Below are positions 33,473-41,318 of a stretch of DNA of 47,030 bases, in pieces. The notes beneath the pieces were generated by a model. The model did not search any database, was not told where the DNA came from, and saw nothing but the letters and a program-made list of their open reading frames with translations. Position 1 is the stretch's first letter, and each line of letters opens with the position of its first letter. Location: the NCBI GenBank assembly GCA_946478845.1, contig CAMLDI010000021.1, forward strand, positions 1 through 47,030. Direction: 5' to 3'. The stretch is from an uncultured Paenibacillaceae bacterium (lineage in GTDB: Bacteria; Bacillota; Bacilli; Aneurinibacillales; Aneurinibacillaceae). The position numbers and the translations under genes were made by a program.

Positions 33473-34198
33473 TCAAGGGTTTACTAAACTATTAATTTCC
33501 CTGATTAATTTAACTGCTTTCTCATATGATGCCTGGTCTCGGTCAATATAAGTATTGATTTCAATTAAAACGCTTGATAAATCAATTAAATCAATTCTTT
33601 CTAGATGCTTCTGCAAATCAGTAATACGAATCATCATTGTATAGACATTGTCTTTACTATAGGGTTCTTCTGTTAAATCGGCTAATTCTTGCACCAATGT
33701 ACGAACCAGGGGAATAATTTGAAAACTGTCGATATAGACATACTTTTTCCCCCCGTCTGTTAATTTATCGTAATTGGTTACCCGACCCCCTGTATTAATA
33801 ACAATCCCATTGGTATATCTTGCTGCTCCTGTAAAGGTATCTATAGACATATAATAATAGATTTTCTTTTTTTTATCATAGTAGGGTGGCTCGTAAGGCT
33901 GTTCGACCACTGAAAAGATCTTCTGAACATTAGCTAATCGGGAATCGGAAACTTTAATCGGATCTTTGTTGATGTTTTTTTTAGCGAGTCTGTTTTTCAT
34001 ATCTGTTTCAAATTGAGTATCATCAATCATTTGATTGGAATTGCTTTGTGATTCTGAGAAAGAGTTTCCATTTTGCATGTCTGTTCGGTCTATAATGCTA
34101 TAATTTTTATTAAAAAAGATGTTCCAAACAAAAATCCCAACAACAATCATTGATAGAGTTAAGATTAACATCAATAGCTTCGGTTTATTTTTACTCAC
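33473..34198 (-). CDS. membrane-anchored hypothetical protein
   Basis: 241 residues from GTG 34198, 8 bases after AAAGGAG; the frame is open further but without a site. One N-terminal transmembrane helix (about residues 8-28), then a Ser/Asn/Gln-rich linker and an extracytoplasmic domain. A tyrosine-rich stretch (YEPPYYDKKKKIYYYM) and a C-terminal helical part with DLQKHLERIDLIDLSSVLIEI are visible. No family recognised. It is the last of three same-strand genes starting at 36000 (gaps 24 and 44 bases), so it may be the membrane anchor or partner of the two beta-sandwich proteins. Confidence 0.7.
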   Translation of the reverse strand: MSKNKPKLLMLILTLSMIVVGIFVWNIFFNKNYSIIDRTDMQNGNSFSESQSNSNQMIDDTQFETDMKNRLAKKNINKDPIKVSDSRLANVQKIFSVVEQPYEPPYYDKKKKIYYYMSIDTFTGAARYTNGIVINTGGRVTNYDKLTDGGKKYVYIDSFQIIPLVRTLVQELADLTEEPYSKDNVYTMMIRITDLQKHLERIDLIDLSSVLIEINTYIDRDQASYEKAVKLIREINSLVNP

Positions 34199-34242
34199 TA
34201 CTATGTCTCCTTTATTGTAATGCAAAAGTACCTATCCCTATT

Positions 34243-35106
34243 TTAACGCAGTTCGTGTTTTTTTTGAAATTTATTCAGGGGAAAATTTTTATTCCAGATG
34301 GTTACCATATATGTTCCTGGTTCTATATTGGTAAAAAAATAAAAATTACTCGTAAGACTTTTTAATTGGACAAGGATTTCATTATTATTTTCAATTTTAT
34401 ATAACGCTACAATAGCTTCTTTATAAGAGTGGAAATTTTCAACAATACCACTAATTGTTCCAAGGGAAATAACAGGATCAGGGGTTAGAAATAAATCTGA
34501 TTTAACAAATTGCCCTTCATCAATGAGAATGATGACTTCCATCGAGGGTTGATACCCTAATAAATTTGCTCTTAGAAAATATTCTCCGGGGGGAAGGGCA
34601 GAGATTAAATATTGTCCATTTTGATTACTTATCACAGAAGTATAACAAGCAGGGTCCTTTTTTGATTGAAGGGAGATTTCTACTTTAGGAAGGGGTTTTT
34701 GGGTGACAGAATCAACAATAATACCGTAAAGGGTTCCCCCTTTTTTCAAAGGTTCTTTTTTAATTTCTAAATCTATATGAAGTTTGCTATTGATTTGAAA
34801 TGTCATGACGGGGGATATGGTATATCCTTTAGCACTGGCTACCAGTTTATATTTACCTGGTTTAAGTATTTTTTTAACTTCATAAACTCCATTAAAATTG
34901 GTGATTGTATGGTAAAGAGGATTAAAATCAAGTGATAAGACTTCTACGGTAGCTCCAACGATTGCTTTTTTTCCATAAATTACCTTTCCGTATAAAAGGG
35001 TTTGTGGTGGAGGTGCCAATTTTTGTAGGGCTAAATCTATTCGTTTTTCTTCAAAAGGCTTTATTGAAAAGGTTTTGGATTGATGGAGTTGTGTAATGTC
35101 TTTCAT
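34243..35106 (-). CDS. tandem carboxypeptidase-regulatory-like (transthyretin-fold) domain protein
   Basis: 287 residues with at least two, probably three, repeats of the CarboxypepD_reg beta-sandwich. Each has a GxVxxxxxxIxGATVEV-like start and a GxYxxxxLxPGxYxLxAxxxGY end (for example NQNGQYLISALPPGEYFLRA). It has no signal peptide or membrane helix, which is unusual for this domain, which is commonly secreted. It is a diverged paralogue of the neighbouring gene at 35131-36000 and lies 24 bases after it. Possible roles are spore-coat or intracellular scaffold protein; that is inference from lack of a leader in a spore former. Confidence 0.75.
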   Translation of the reverse strand: MKDITQLHQSKTFSIKPFEEKRIDLALQKLAPPPQTLLYGKVIYGKKAIVGATVEVLSLDFNPLYHTITNFNGVYEVKKILKPGKYKLVASAKGYTISPVMTFQINSKLHIDLEIKKEPLKKGGTLYGIIVDSVTQKPLPKVEISLQSKKDPACYTSVISNQNGQYLISALPPGEYFLRANLLGYQPSMEVIILIDEGQFVKSDLFLTPDPVISLGTISGIVENFHSYKEAIVALYKIENNNEILVQLKSLTSNFYFFTNIEPGTYMVTIWNKNFPLNKFQKKHELR

Positions 35107-35130
35107 GATTTTTCAATCCCCTTAGTTGTA

Positions 35131-36000
35131 TTAAAATTGGACCACTTTCGCTTTAATACGATAAGTGATGTTGGCAGGAACATCAACAAAAATATAAAAA
35201 CCATTGGTTTGGGTTCTGGTTATTTCAATCAACGTTTCTTGCTCATTTACAATTTGATAAAGGCCAACGATTGCTCCGGAAATAGGTAACCCTTTGGTTT
35301 TATCAGTAATGACTCCACTAACTGTTCCTAAAGTATCAGTGGTATTCACGGTGAGGAATACATCAGCTGGTGCAAATACATCCCCTTCAATGGGAACATT
35401 AATCACATCACTTGCATTAAAGCCCATGGCTGTCGCCTGTACCGTATAAGTTCCAAGGGGTAAATTTCCTACAGCATATTGCCCTTCCGCATTAGATATT
35501 GTAGTTGCAAATAAAACAGGGGTTCCTTCCGTAATATTGTTTAAAGTAACACTTGCATTGGCAATGGGTTCATTGGTTTGGTTATTTCTAACGATTCCAA
35601 AAATAGCATTAATGTGAAATCCAACGGGAAATGGAAGAAGATTAATATCAATAGAAAGAGTTCCTGATTGGGGAAGAGTAAATGCTTGTACAAGAGGGGC
35701 TACAAAACCAGGGGCTTTAGCTGTAATCAGATACGAACCGGGAGCTAATTGGTTAAAAATATAACGACCAGAAGGATTGGAATGTGTATGATTGACGGGA
35801 TTAAATTGAGCTGCAGACAGAATTTTTACAGTAGCACCCTCTACAGGGTTCCCATCTGGATCTTTTACGGTTCCTTGCACAACCCTGTTTGTCGGGGCAG
35901 GGGCTAGCTCTAATTGAAGGTCAAAATCAAGTTCTCCATTAATTGAAGGCATAGGTGCCGGAGGACTGGCACCGAGGAAATAAAGATCAGTTTCAGGCAA
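35131..36000 (-). CDS. three-domain carboxypeptidase-regulatory-like repeat protein
   Basis: 289 residues. A Pro-rich N-terminus (GASPPAPMPS) is followed by three beta-sandwich repeats: around 40-120 (VQGTVKDPDGNPVEGATVKI ... GSYLITAKAPGF), 130-215 (FGIVRNNQTNEPIANASVTL) and 225-289 (VSGVITDKTKGLPISGAIVGL). No signal peptide is visible with the TTG start at 36000 (AAGGAG about 11 bases upstream), the only plausible start. First gene of a three-gene operon. Not assigned a function; repeats of this type usually mediate adhesion or structural contacts. Confidence 0.75.
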   Translation of the reverse strand: MPETDLYFLGASPPAPMPSINGELDFDLQLELAPAPTNRVVQGTVKDPDGNPVEGATVKILSAAQFNPVNHTHSNPSGRYIFNQLAPGSYLITAKAPGFVAPLVQAFTLPQSGTLSIDINLLPFPVGFHINAIFGIVRNNQTNEPIANASVTLNNITEGTPVLFATTISNAEGQYAVGNLPLGTYTVQATAMGFNASDVINVPIEGDVFAPADVFLTVNTTDTLGTVSGVITDKTKGLPISGAIVGLYQIVNEQETLIEITRTQTNGFYIFVDVPANITYRIKAKVVQF

Positions 36001-36126
36001 AATGAACCCACTCCTTAAAAGCTATTTACTATTTTTATATGTTTTTTTCTGATTTTTTGTTACTGGAAAAGGGTAAATTAAACATACATACTTTTCAAAC
36101 AGCACAATATTCCTTATCAAGAAAAA

Positions 36127-36155
36127 TTGATTTTCTCTGAAAGGATATCTATAAT
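36127..36155 (+). promoter_or_regulatory. promoter of the TetR-family gene
   Basis: TTGATT, 17-base spacer, perfect TATAAT. Predicted transcript start near 36162, 46 bases before the ATG. Confidence 0.7.
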
Positions 36156-36176
36156 ATATATGGATATTAGTAATAT

Positions 36177-36191
36177 TGGTTACTTTAACCA
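36177..36191. promoter_or_regulatory. inverted repeat, candidate TetR operator
   Basis: TGGTTA-CTT-TAACCA, perfect 6-bp arms, located just after the predicted transcript start and 17 bases before the start codon. This is a usual place for TetR-family autorepression. Confidence 0.5.
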
Positions 36192-36207
36192 GTAGAGAGG
36201 AAAGAAC

Positions 36208-36795
36208 ATGCGTCAGAAAACAAAAGAATTGATTTTTGAAGGTGCTCTTCGTTCTTTTGCTGAAAAGGGGTATAACGAAACTACAATGGAGCAAATTGCA
36301 ATTGCCTGTGGTGTAGCAAAAGGAACCCTTTATTATAATTTTAAAACAAAAGAAGAACTTTATATTTTTGTTATTGAATCTGGTATTGAACGTTTTATAA
36401 ACATGATTAAGGATTATATTGAAAGTTCGGACCATAACTATTTTCGCCAGAGAATTATTCGATTAATAGAGGCGCACATGGAATTCTTTCAAAAGGAAAC
36501 AGCATTTTGCCAACTTTTACTAAGTAAGGTGTGGGGAGTGGAAGAAAGGCAGTTTACAATACGCCATGTTTTGCAAAGGTATTTTCAGTTGCTTGAAAAT
36601 GAAGTGGATTTAGCCAAAGAAAAAGGATTAATTCCCCAAAGCATTGATAGTCAGGTTGCGGCCAGCAGTTTTTTTGGAACCGTTGGATTTACTGCAATGA
36701 GAAGCATTATTTTGGGTCGTTCTTTAGATGAGCCGACACTTCGCTTTACAATTCAAACCTTAGTATTGCAGTCTTTAGGGATTTATGAGGAATAG
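36208..36795 (+). CDS. TetR/AcrR-family transcriptional regulator
   Basis: 195 residues. The N-terminal HTH is clear (LIFEGALRSFAEKGYNETTM, then IAIACGVAKGTLYYNFKTKEEL, residues 8-51). The C-terminal ligand domain of about 140 residues is of the FadR/KstR-like type with IIRLIEAHMEFFQKE. ATG with AGAGAGGAAAG upstream. Preceded by a sigma-A promoter with an inverted repeat, so autoregulation is likely. Divergent from the beta-sandwich operon, which is a possible target; ligand unknown. The gene ends one base before the convergent tadA end. Confidence 0.9.
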   Translation: MRQKTKELIFEGALRSFAEKGYNETTMEQIAIACGVAKGTLYYNFKTKEELYIFVIESGIERFINMIKDYIESSDHNYFRQRIIRLIEAHMEFFQKETAFCQLLLSKVWGVEERQFTIRHVLQRYFQLLENEVDLAKEKGLIPQSIDSQVAASSFFGTVGFTAMRSIILGRSLDEPTLRFTIQTLVLQSLGIYEE

Positions 36796-36796
36796 C

Positions 36797-37258
36797 CTAT
36801 TCTTTCTTTCTTTTACGTAATTTTTTAAAGAAGGATTTAAGGATTGCAGCACATTCTGATTCGCAAACTTTACTTTCCAGTGTCACCTGATGGTTGAACC
36901 GTGGTTCTTGCAATAAATTCATAAGGGTTCCTGCACAGCCTGCTTTAGGGTCAGATGTGCCGAAAACAACCCGGGAAATCCGAGATTGCACAATGGCCCC
37001 GGCACACATAGGACAGGGTTCAAGGGTTACGTAAAGGGTGGAATCCAGTAATCTCCAACCTCCTAGGGTTTGGCTGGCATCTCTGATGGCCATTAGTTCA
37101 GCGTGAGCTAGAGGATCTTGGTCGATTTCTCTTCGATTGTACCCACGTCCAATTACTTCTCCATTTCTAACAATGACGGCACCAATGGGTACCTCTCCTA
37201 ATTCTTCAGCTTTACGGGCTTCTTCTAATGCAAGATTCATAAAAAACTCATCTGTCAC
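36797..37258 (-). CDS. tadA: tRNA(adenine34) deaminase
   Basis: Converts A34 to inosine in tRNA-Arg(ACG). 153 residues from GTG 37258, 6 bases after GAGGGA. The in-frame TTG at 37285 lies just after a TATAAT box and would give an almost leaderless message, so it is rejected. The zinc-deaminase motif is complete: HAE at 52-54 (His52 zinc ligand, Glu54 proton shuttle) and PCPMC at 81-85 (Cys82, Cys85). In B. subtilis tadA also lies just before the SRP RNA and dnaX; here about 4 kb of genes are inserted between them. Confidence 0.95.
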   Translation of the reverse strand: MTDEFFMNLALEEARKAEELGEVPIGAVIVRNGEVIGRGYNRREIDQDPLAHAELMAIRDASQTLGGWRLLDSTLYVTLEPCPMCAGAIVQSRISRVVFGTSDPKAGCAGTLMNLLQEPRFNHQVTLESKVCESECAAILKSFFKKLRKRKKE

Positions 37259-37307
37259 AAATGATCCCTCATCTTCCTTAGCCAAGTGTTTTTCATTATA
37301 GCATAAA

Positions 37308-38258
37308 TTAGGCCTGGAATTCCCAATTAGAACAATAGGTTTTTAATGATGGGCTCACTTCAATAGCCCCATCCTGGCGAATAGCAATCCAGGCTGCATC
37401 AGGTTGTTTCTTGTTCATCCAATGGGGTCCCTGATCTGAACCAAGAATGAATAAACATTTGGCATACACTTCTGCTGCGGTAAGATTGGGCAAAAAGAGG
37501 GTCACTTGCACGTAATCAGATTGGGCGGACCACCCGGTACGGGGATCGATAATATGATGGGCAATTTCTCTGTTATTATTTATCCAACATCTTTTCAGGG
37601 AACTGCTGGTGGCGATGCCACAATCTCTATGCAACGTAAAAGATCCAATATCTTCTTCCTGGTGGAAAGGATTAGCTAATCCTATTACCCAATTTTCACG
37701 ATCAGGTGACTGTCCCCAAAGGGCTAAATCTCCACCTGCATCTAATAAGCCGGATGTCATTCCATCGGCTAGTAGCCAATCCTTCATTTTTTGTGCAGTC
37801 CATCCCTTTGCAATCCCACCTAAATCTAACTCTGCATCCGTAGCAAGACAAATGCTTTTCATACCATGATTTATTTTTATAGGAAGGTATGTTGCAGAAA
37901 TGTCTTGTTTTTTTCGATATGCATTATAGAATTCTGCTTCTGTCCCTGCTTCAGAACCATGTAATTGTTCAAAACTGCGATGATAACCGATTTCAATCAT
38001 CTTTTGTTGGAGAAAGGGCGAAAACAGATGATCTGTTGCCTCATAATAGTGTAGAGACTCTGAGAGCAGTTCAAAAAGTAAGGCGGAAGGAACATAGATT
38101 GTTCCTTTTTCTTGATTCACCTTTGATAGTTCGCTTTTGGGGAGGAATCGGCTAATTTTTTTTTCCACATGGTGTGCCCAGGCTTTAAATTGCAAATGAT
38201 GGGAATATTCCAGGCCGGCAGAGAAAAAGGTTGTATTCATTGCTTTAAAGGAATACAT
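37308..38258 (-). CDS. apbE: ApbE-family FAD:protein FMN transferase
   Basis: Covalently attaches FMN to Thr/Ser of target flavoproteins, or acts in flavin turnover. 316 residues. Family blocks: FSAGLEY near the N-terminus, DLGGIAKGWTAQKM (about 145-158), LLDAGGDLALWG, and HHIIDPRTGWSA for the metal/flavin site. No signal peptide or lipobox is visible, unlike many ApbE proteins, so it may be cytoplasmic. It follows the Asp-rich membrane protein gene by 29 bases on the same strand. No target with a clear flavinylation motif (S/T-GA-T/S) is seen in the window. Confidence 0.9.
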   Translation of the reverse strand: MYSFKAMNTTFFSAGLEYSHHLQFKAWAHHVEKKISRFLPKSELSKVNQEKGTIYVPSALLFELLSESLHYYEATDHLFSPFLQQKMIEIGYHRSFEQLHGSEAGTEAEFYNAYRKKQDISATYLPIKINHGMKSICLATDAELDLGGIAKGWTAQKMKDWLLADGMTSGLLDAGGDLALWGQSPDRENWVIGLANPFHQEEDIGSFTLHRDCGIATSSSLKRCWINNNREIAHHIIDPRTGWSAQSDYVQVTLFLPNLTAAEVYAKCLFILGSDQGPHWMNKKQPDAAWIAIRQDGAIEVSPSLKTYCSNWEFQA

Positions 38259-38287
38259 CAGATCGCCTCGTTTATATTCTTAGTTGA

Positions 38288-38671
38288 TTAAGATGCACGG
38301 GAGCGGTATTTTTTGGCGGGTTCGGTATTGTTGTTATTTTGGGAAGAACCTTCATATCCACTGTAATTGTCATATTCTTTATATTTATCGTCGTCGTCAT
38401 CATGATCATCGTCGTCATCGTCATCATGGTGTTTCTCTTTATATTCATTCTGTTCACCATCTTTATACGTTTGGCTTGAATCTAATCCGAAAAACTCATC
38501 TTTTACAGGATCTTTTACGGATTCTTTTGTATCGTTTTTGACTGTGCCATCAGATGAACTGGCTTTGTTTTGTTGTGTGGTATCAAACTCCTTCGCCATT
38601 CCCACAAATCCAGTAAACGCCAACACGCTAGTTGCTCCAACAATCCATTTCACAAGGTTATTTTTTGCCAT
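38288..38671 (-). CDS. membrane-anchored Asp/His-rich protein
   Basis: 127 residues, ATG with GGAGGAAAT upstream. One N-terminal hydrophobic segment (residues about 7-24), then a polar Ser/Thr/Lys/Asp-rich region and an acidic run HHDDDDDDDHDDDDD near residue 81, ending in Asn-rich and basic sequence. Probably an extracytoplasmic metal- or cation-binding tail. It is the gene immediately before apbE (29-base gap), so the two may function together; a VGATS sequence exists but lies within the membrane segment and is unlikely to be flavinylated. Family not recognised. Confidence 0.7.
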   Translation of the reverse strand: MAKNNLVKWIVGATSVLAFTGFVGMAKEFDTTQQNKASSSDGTVKNDTKESVKDPVKDEFFGLDSSQTYKDGEQNEYKEKHHDDDDDDDHDDDDDKYKEYDNYSGYEGSSQNNNNTEPAKKYRSRAS

Positions 38672-38740
38672 TTTATTTCCTCCAAATTTTTACTATAAGG
38701 ATACTATAGACGGAGAAAATGAAAAATTTGTGAAAAATAA

Positions 38741-38763
38741 AAGCCCTTTTTACAAAGGGTTTG
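38741..38763 (-). terminator. terminator at the end of the acyltransferase operon
   Basis: On the minus strand AAACCCTTTG and AAAGGGCTT form a hairpin followed by TTATTTTT; it overlaps the stop codon of the acyltransferase gene. Confidence 0.55.
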
Positions 38764-39625
38764 AAAATCGTTCATGTACATTAAACCAGTAAAACCATTG
38801 GGAAGGGTGTGAGAGGATTATTTCTTCAAGAATATGATTTAGTTCTTGAATGGCTGCCGGGTCTTTTGGAGAAAAATCTTCTGAGAATTCCATGGAAGGT
38901 TTTATGATGATATGGTGTTGAAACTTTTTATTTCTATATCCGTAAAAGGGGAGTAGGGGAATTTGATTTTCTAACGATAAAACAGCCGCCCCTGCTGGGG
39001 ATCGGGTTTCTTTGCCGAAGAGGTAGGATTTTGGAAAATTAGAACGATAGAAATCCCCTAGCAGGATAATCACTCCATTATTATTTAAATGTTGCCGTAG
39101 TGCCTTCCAAATTTTCAAAGGAGATTCCTGGTCATAATCCAGCCCTTTGCATCCCAATGCTTGGAATATTTCATAAAGGGGACGGAGTTCCGGGCTTCCA
39201 CCTGTTGCTACAGTGAGACAAGGATATTTTTGAGATAGGTACCAATAATAATAAAAGAAATTTCCTGTATGGCTGGTAAAAAGGATGGCCCCCTTCCCCT
39301 TTTTTAAGGCTTGTTCAATATTTTCTTCACCATCCACACGAAAAATAGGGTTTTCAAAAGTTAGTCGTTGTGGGGAAAAACAAAGTATTTCAATTAAGGT
39401 AAGTATAAGATGAAAGTAATAATTTCTGCAGGAATGTTTTATTGGCAATAAGTTGTTCATATTGTCTTCAATATTCTTTTTCGTCCTTGGAGCAAAAAAA
39501 TAAAAGAACCAGCTAAGCAAGAAAACGAAGCAGTAAATAAGAGGTTGTGGGATTTTCCTAACCCCTTTTTGTATTTGATTTAAACGCTGTGGATTTCGGG
39601 TTAGTTTCCCCAGTAATTGATACAT
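38750..39625 (-). CDS. LpxL/HtrB-like lysophospholipid acyltransferase
   Basis: 291 residues, N-terminal hydrophobic segment at about 28-45, then the acyltransferase domain. The catalytic His119 lies in FTSHTGNFF, equivalent to H-x4-D/E of the family, but position 124 is Phe instead of an acidic residue. Further blocks (GVIILLGDFYRSN, LFGKETRSPAGAAVLSL, LLPFYGYR) follow the usual order of the Lip_A_acyltrans family. Such enzymes are typical of Gram-negative lipid A synthesis but also occur in Gram-positives with unknown lipids. It is 11 bases after the OlsB-like gene, so the two probably act in one pathway that adds two acyl chains. Confidence 0.82.
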   Translation of the reverse strand: MYQLLGKLTRNPQRLNQIQKGVRKIPQPLIYCFVFLLSWFFYFFAPRTKKNIEDNMNNLLPIKHSCRNYYFHLILTLIEILCFSPQRLTFENPIFRVDGEENIEQALKKGKGAILFTSHTGNFFYYYWYLSQKYPCLTVATGGSPELRPLYEIFQALGCKGLDYDQESPLKIWKALRQHLNNNGVIILLGDFYRSNFPKSYLFGKETRSPAGAAVLSLENQIPLLPFYGYRNKKFQHHIIIKPSMEFSEDFSPKDPAAIQELNHILEEIILSHPSQWFYWFNVHERFSNPL

Positions 39626-39636
39626 AGAATTCCCCC

Positions 39637-40416
39637 TTATTCAATGAAGAAACGACGTTGATATTTTTGGGCAATTCGTTCTTTTTCTAATATGATAAGG
39701 AAGTCGATGGAATCAAAAATAGGATCATAGGCTGGTTCACCGCCAATCTCAGCACCCATCCAGCGGTATCCTTTTAGTAGTGGGGGCAATTTCCGAATCA
39801 TTTCTTTTTCAGAAAGGTGTAATTGTACTTCTGTAAGGCCTTGTATACGGTGTGAGGGACGGGGATTTATTTGGAATTGTTGGCTAAGCAAACCTGTTCT
39901 TTTAAAATAGGAGTAAATTTCATTTACTTCATGAAAATTTTCTAACTGGAGACTGGCACAACCTATCATATAAAGATATGAATTTTGGGTAAGATAAGCG
40001 GCAATGCCCTCCCATAACAGTTGCAGTGTTCGGCCATTTCTGTATTTAGGATCGATGCAACTTCTGCCTAATTCTAGAATCTCTTCTTTTAATTCTTTGA
40101 AACAGGTTAAATCAAATTCTTTTTCTGAATAAAAGCCACCAGTTTTTCTGATTCTTTTTCCTGGAAGGAGACGGTAGGTCCCTACTACAGTATCCTGTTG
40201 CAAGTCTTTGACAATTAAGTGATCACAATATTGGTCGAAGGCATCCCATTCAATTTTGCGGGGATTAATTAACTGTAGATTATTTGATTCTTCAGCAAAA
40301 ACGCGGTATCTTAGATGAAAAGCTTGTTCTTTTTCTTTATCTGTTTCTGCAAGTTTGACAGTAAGCAAGTGGGTAGAGGGAGTCCCTTTTGAAACCGATT
40401 GATTCAAATCAATCAC
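39637..40416 (-). CDS. OlsB-like N-acyltransferase (GNAT-type acyl-ACP:amino acid)
   Basis: 259 residues. The family blocks are EQAFHLRYRVFAEES (about 30-44), VVGTYRLLPG, and LELGRSCIDPKYRNGRTLQLLWEGIAAYL (about 113-141), as in ornithine-acyl-ACP N-acyltransferase OlsB and related N-acyl amino acid synthases. OlsB makes lyso-ornithine lipid from ornithine and 3-hydroxyacyl-ACP. Start is ambiguous: GTG 40416 or TTG 40407, the latter better spaced from AAGGTG. It heads a two-gene operon with the LpxL-like acyltransferase, the arrangement expected for synthesis of a two-chain aminolipid. Amino acid substrate not proven. Confidence 0.8.
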   Translation of the reverse strand: MIDLNQSVSKGTPSTHLLTVKLAETDKEKEQAFHLRYRVFAEESNNLQLINPRKIEWDAFDQYCDHLIVKDLQQDTVVGTYRLLPGKRIRKTGGFYSEKEFDLTCFKELKEEILELGRSCIDPKYRNGRTLQLLWEGIAAYLTQNSYLYMIGCASLQLENFHEVNEIYSYFKRTGLLSQQFQINPRPSHRIQGLTEVQLHLSEKEMIRKLPPLLKGYRWMGAEIGGEPAYDPIFDSIDFLIILEKERIAQKYQRRFFIE

Positions 40417-40538
40417 ACCTTCCCTTGAGTAGTAGATTCTCTCTTTTTTATATCGAAAAAATAATAAGCTATTTTGAAGAACCTGTTTGTTTGTTGTAAA
40501 GGTTTTGTAAGAAACATAGCCATAGAGGGGATTAGTCC

Positions 40539-41192
40539 ATGAAAAACTTATTGAAAATGAAAGAGCCAGTTAATACGTTAACCCATTTTGTCACCTTTCT
40601 CGCTGCGATTGTAGGTTTGGTATTTTTAGTGAACATGGCCCAGGGAAATACGGGCAAGGTTGTAACAATGTCCATTTATGGTGTCAGTGTAATTGCTTTA
40701 TTTGGTGCAAGTTCTCTATATCACTGGTTAAAAGTAAGTCCAAAAATTGAATTATGGTTGAGGAAGCTGGATCATATTGCGATTTACATTCTAATTGCAG
40801 GTTCTTATACTCCGGTATTTTATTACGGTTTAACTGGAGCCTGGCGCTGGACAATGCTGGCATCTGTTTGGTTATTGGCCATCATTGGGATGATTATGAA
40901 GTTGTTTATTATACATATTCCTCGTTCTGTGTATACCGGGTTTTATGTCACATTAGGCTGGATTGCTCTTGTTCCTTTTGTTCAATTAATTGAGCATCTT
41001 CCCCTGGGGGCCCTGGTTATGATGGTCGCTGGAGGGGTTGCCTATACCATTGGTGCCGTGATTTATGCAACCAAAATATTTGATTTCTTCCCTAATAAAT
41101 TTGGCTTTCACGAGATTTTTCATCTTTTCATTTCTGTAGGTGGGGTTACCCATTTCTTAATGATGATTTTCTTTTTCATTCCTTTAAACTAA
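40539..41192 (+). CDS. hemolysin III family membrane protein (PAQR fold)
   Basis: 217 residues, seven transmembrane helices. The family metal/hydrolase residues are present: SSLYHW near residue 60, RKLDHIAIYILIAGSYTPV near 76-94, and the C-terminal FHEIFHLF with the two His. Bacterial members are often called hemolysin III or YqfA; related PAQR proteins act as zinc-dependent ceramidase-like enzymes. Real haemolytic activity is unlikely to be the main role. ATG after GAGGGG. Divergent from the acyltransferase operon; ends at a strong terminator. Confidence 0.93.
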   Translation: MKNLLKMKEPVNTLTHFVTFLAAIVGLVFLVNMAQGNTGKVVTMSIYGVSVIALFGASSLYHWLKVSPKIELWLRKLDHIAIYILIAGSYTPVFYYGLTGAWRWTMLASVWLLAIIGMIMKLFIIHIPRSVYTGFYVTLGWIALVPFVQLIEHLPLGALVMMVAGGVAYTIGAVIYATKIFDFFPNKFGFHEIFHLFISVGGVTHFLMMIFFFIPLN

Positions 41193-41202
41193 GTAACATA
41201 GT

Positions 41203-41234
41203 AAAGAAGGCTTGGCGACAGCCAAGTTTTCTTT
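41203..41234 (+). terminator. terminator of the hemolysin III gene
   Basis: 14-bp stem with two G-U pairs (AAAGAAGGCTTGGC with GCCAAGTTTTCTTT) and a GACA loop. Confidence 0.85.
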
Positions 41235-41262
41235 GCTGGAAATATTTAATATCTATAATATC

Positions 41263-41291
41263 TTGATTCACCCTGTCCTTTTTGTTATGAT
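41263..41291 (+). promoter_or_regulatory. promoter of the SRP RNA gene
   Basis: TTGATT, 17-base spacer, TATGAT. It ends 28 bases before the predicted mature RNA. Confidence 0.65.
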
Positions 41292-41318
41292 AGATAAGCA
41301 ACTTAAAAAAGTATAAAA

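Noticed and set aside
36022..36435. Open frame of 137 codons on the minus strand across the TetR promoter
   Set aside because: It is antisense to the N-terminal HTH of the TetR gene, has low-complexity Phe/Lys/Asn content and no ribosome-binding site.
38400..38440. Simple-sequence repeat (GAT/GTC-type) as a microsatellite or CRISPR-like element
   Set aside because: It is the codon run for the Asp/His-rich segment of the 127-residue membrane protein; no regular spacers are seen.
38600..38671. Flavinylation motif in the Asp/His-rich protein
   Set aside because: VGATS resembles S/T-GA-T/S but lies inside the N-terminal membrane segment and lacks the preceding conserved Asp and Ser/Thr.
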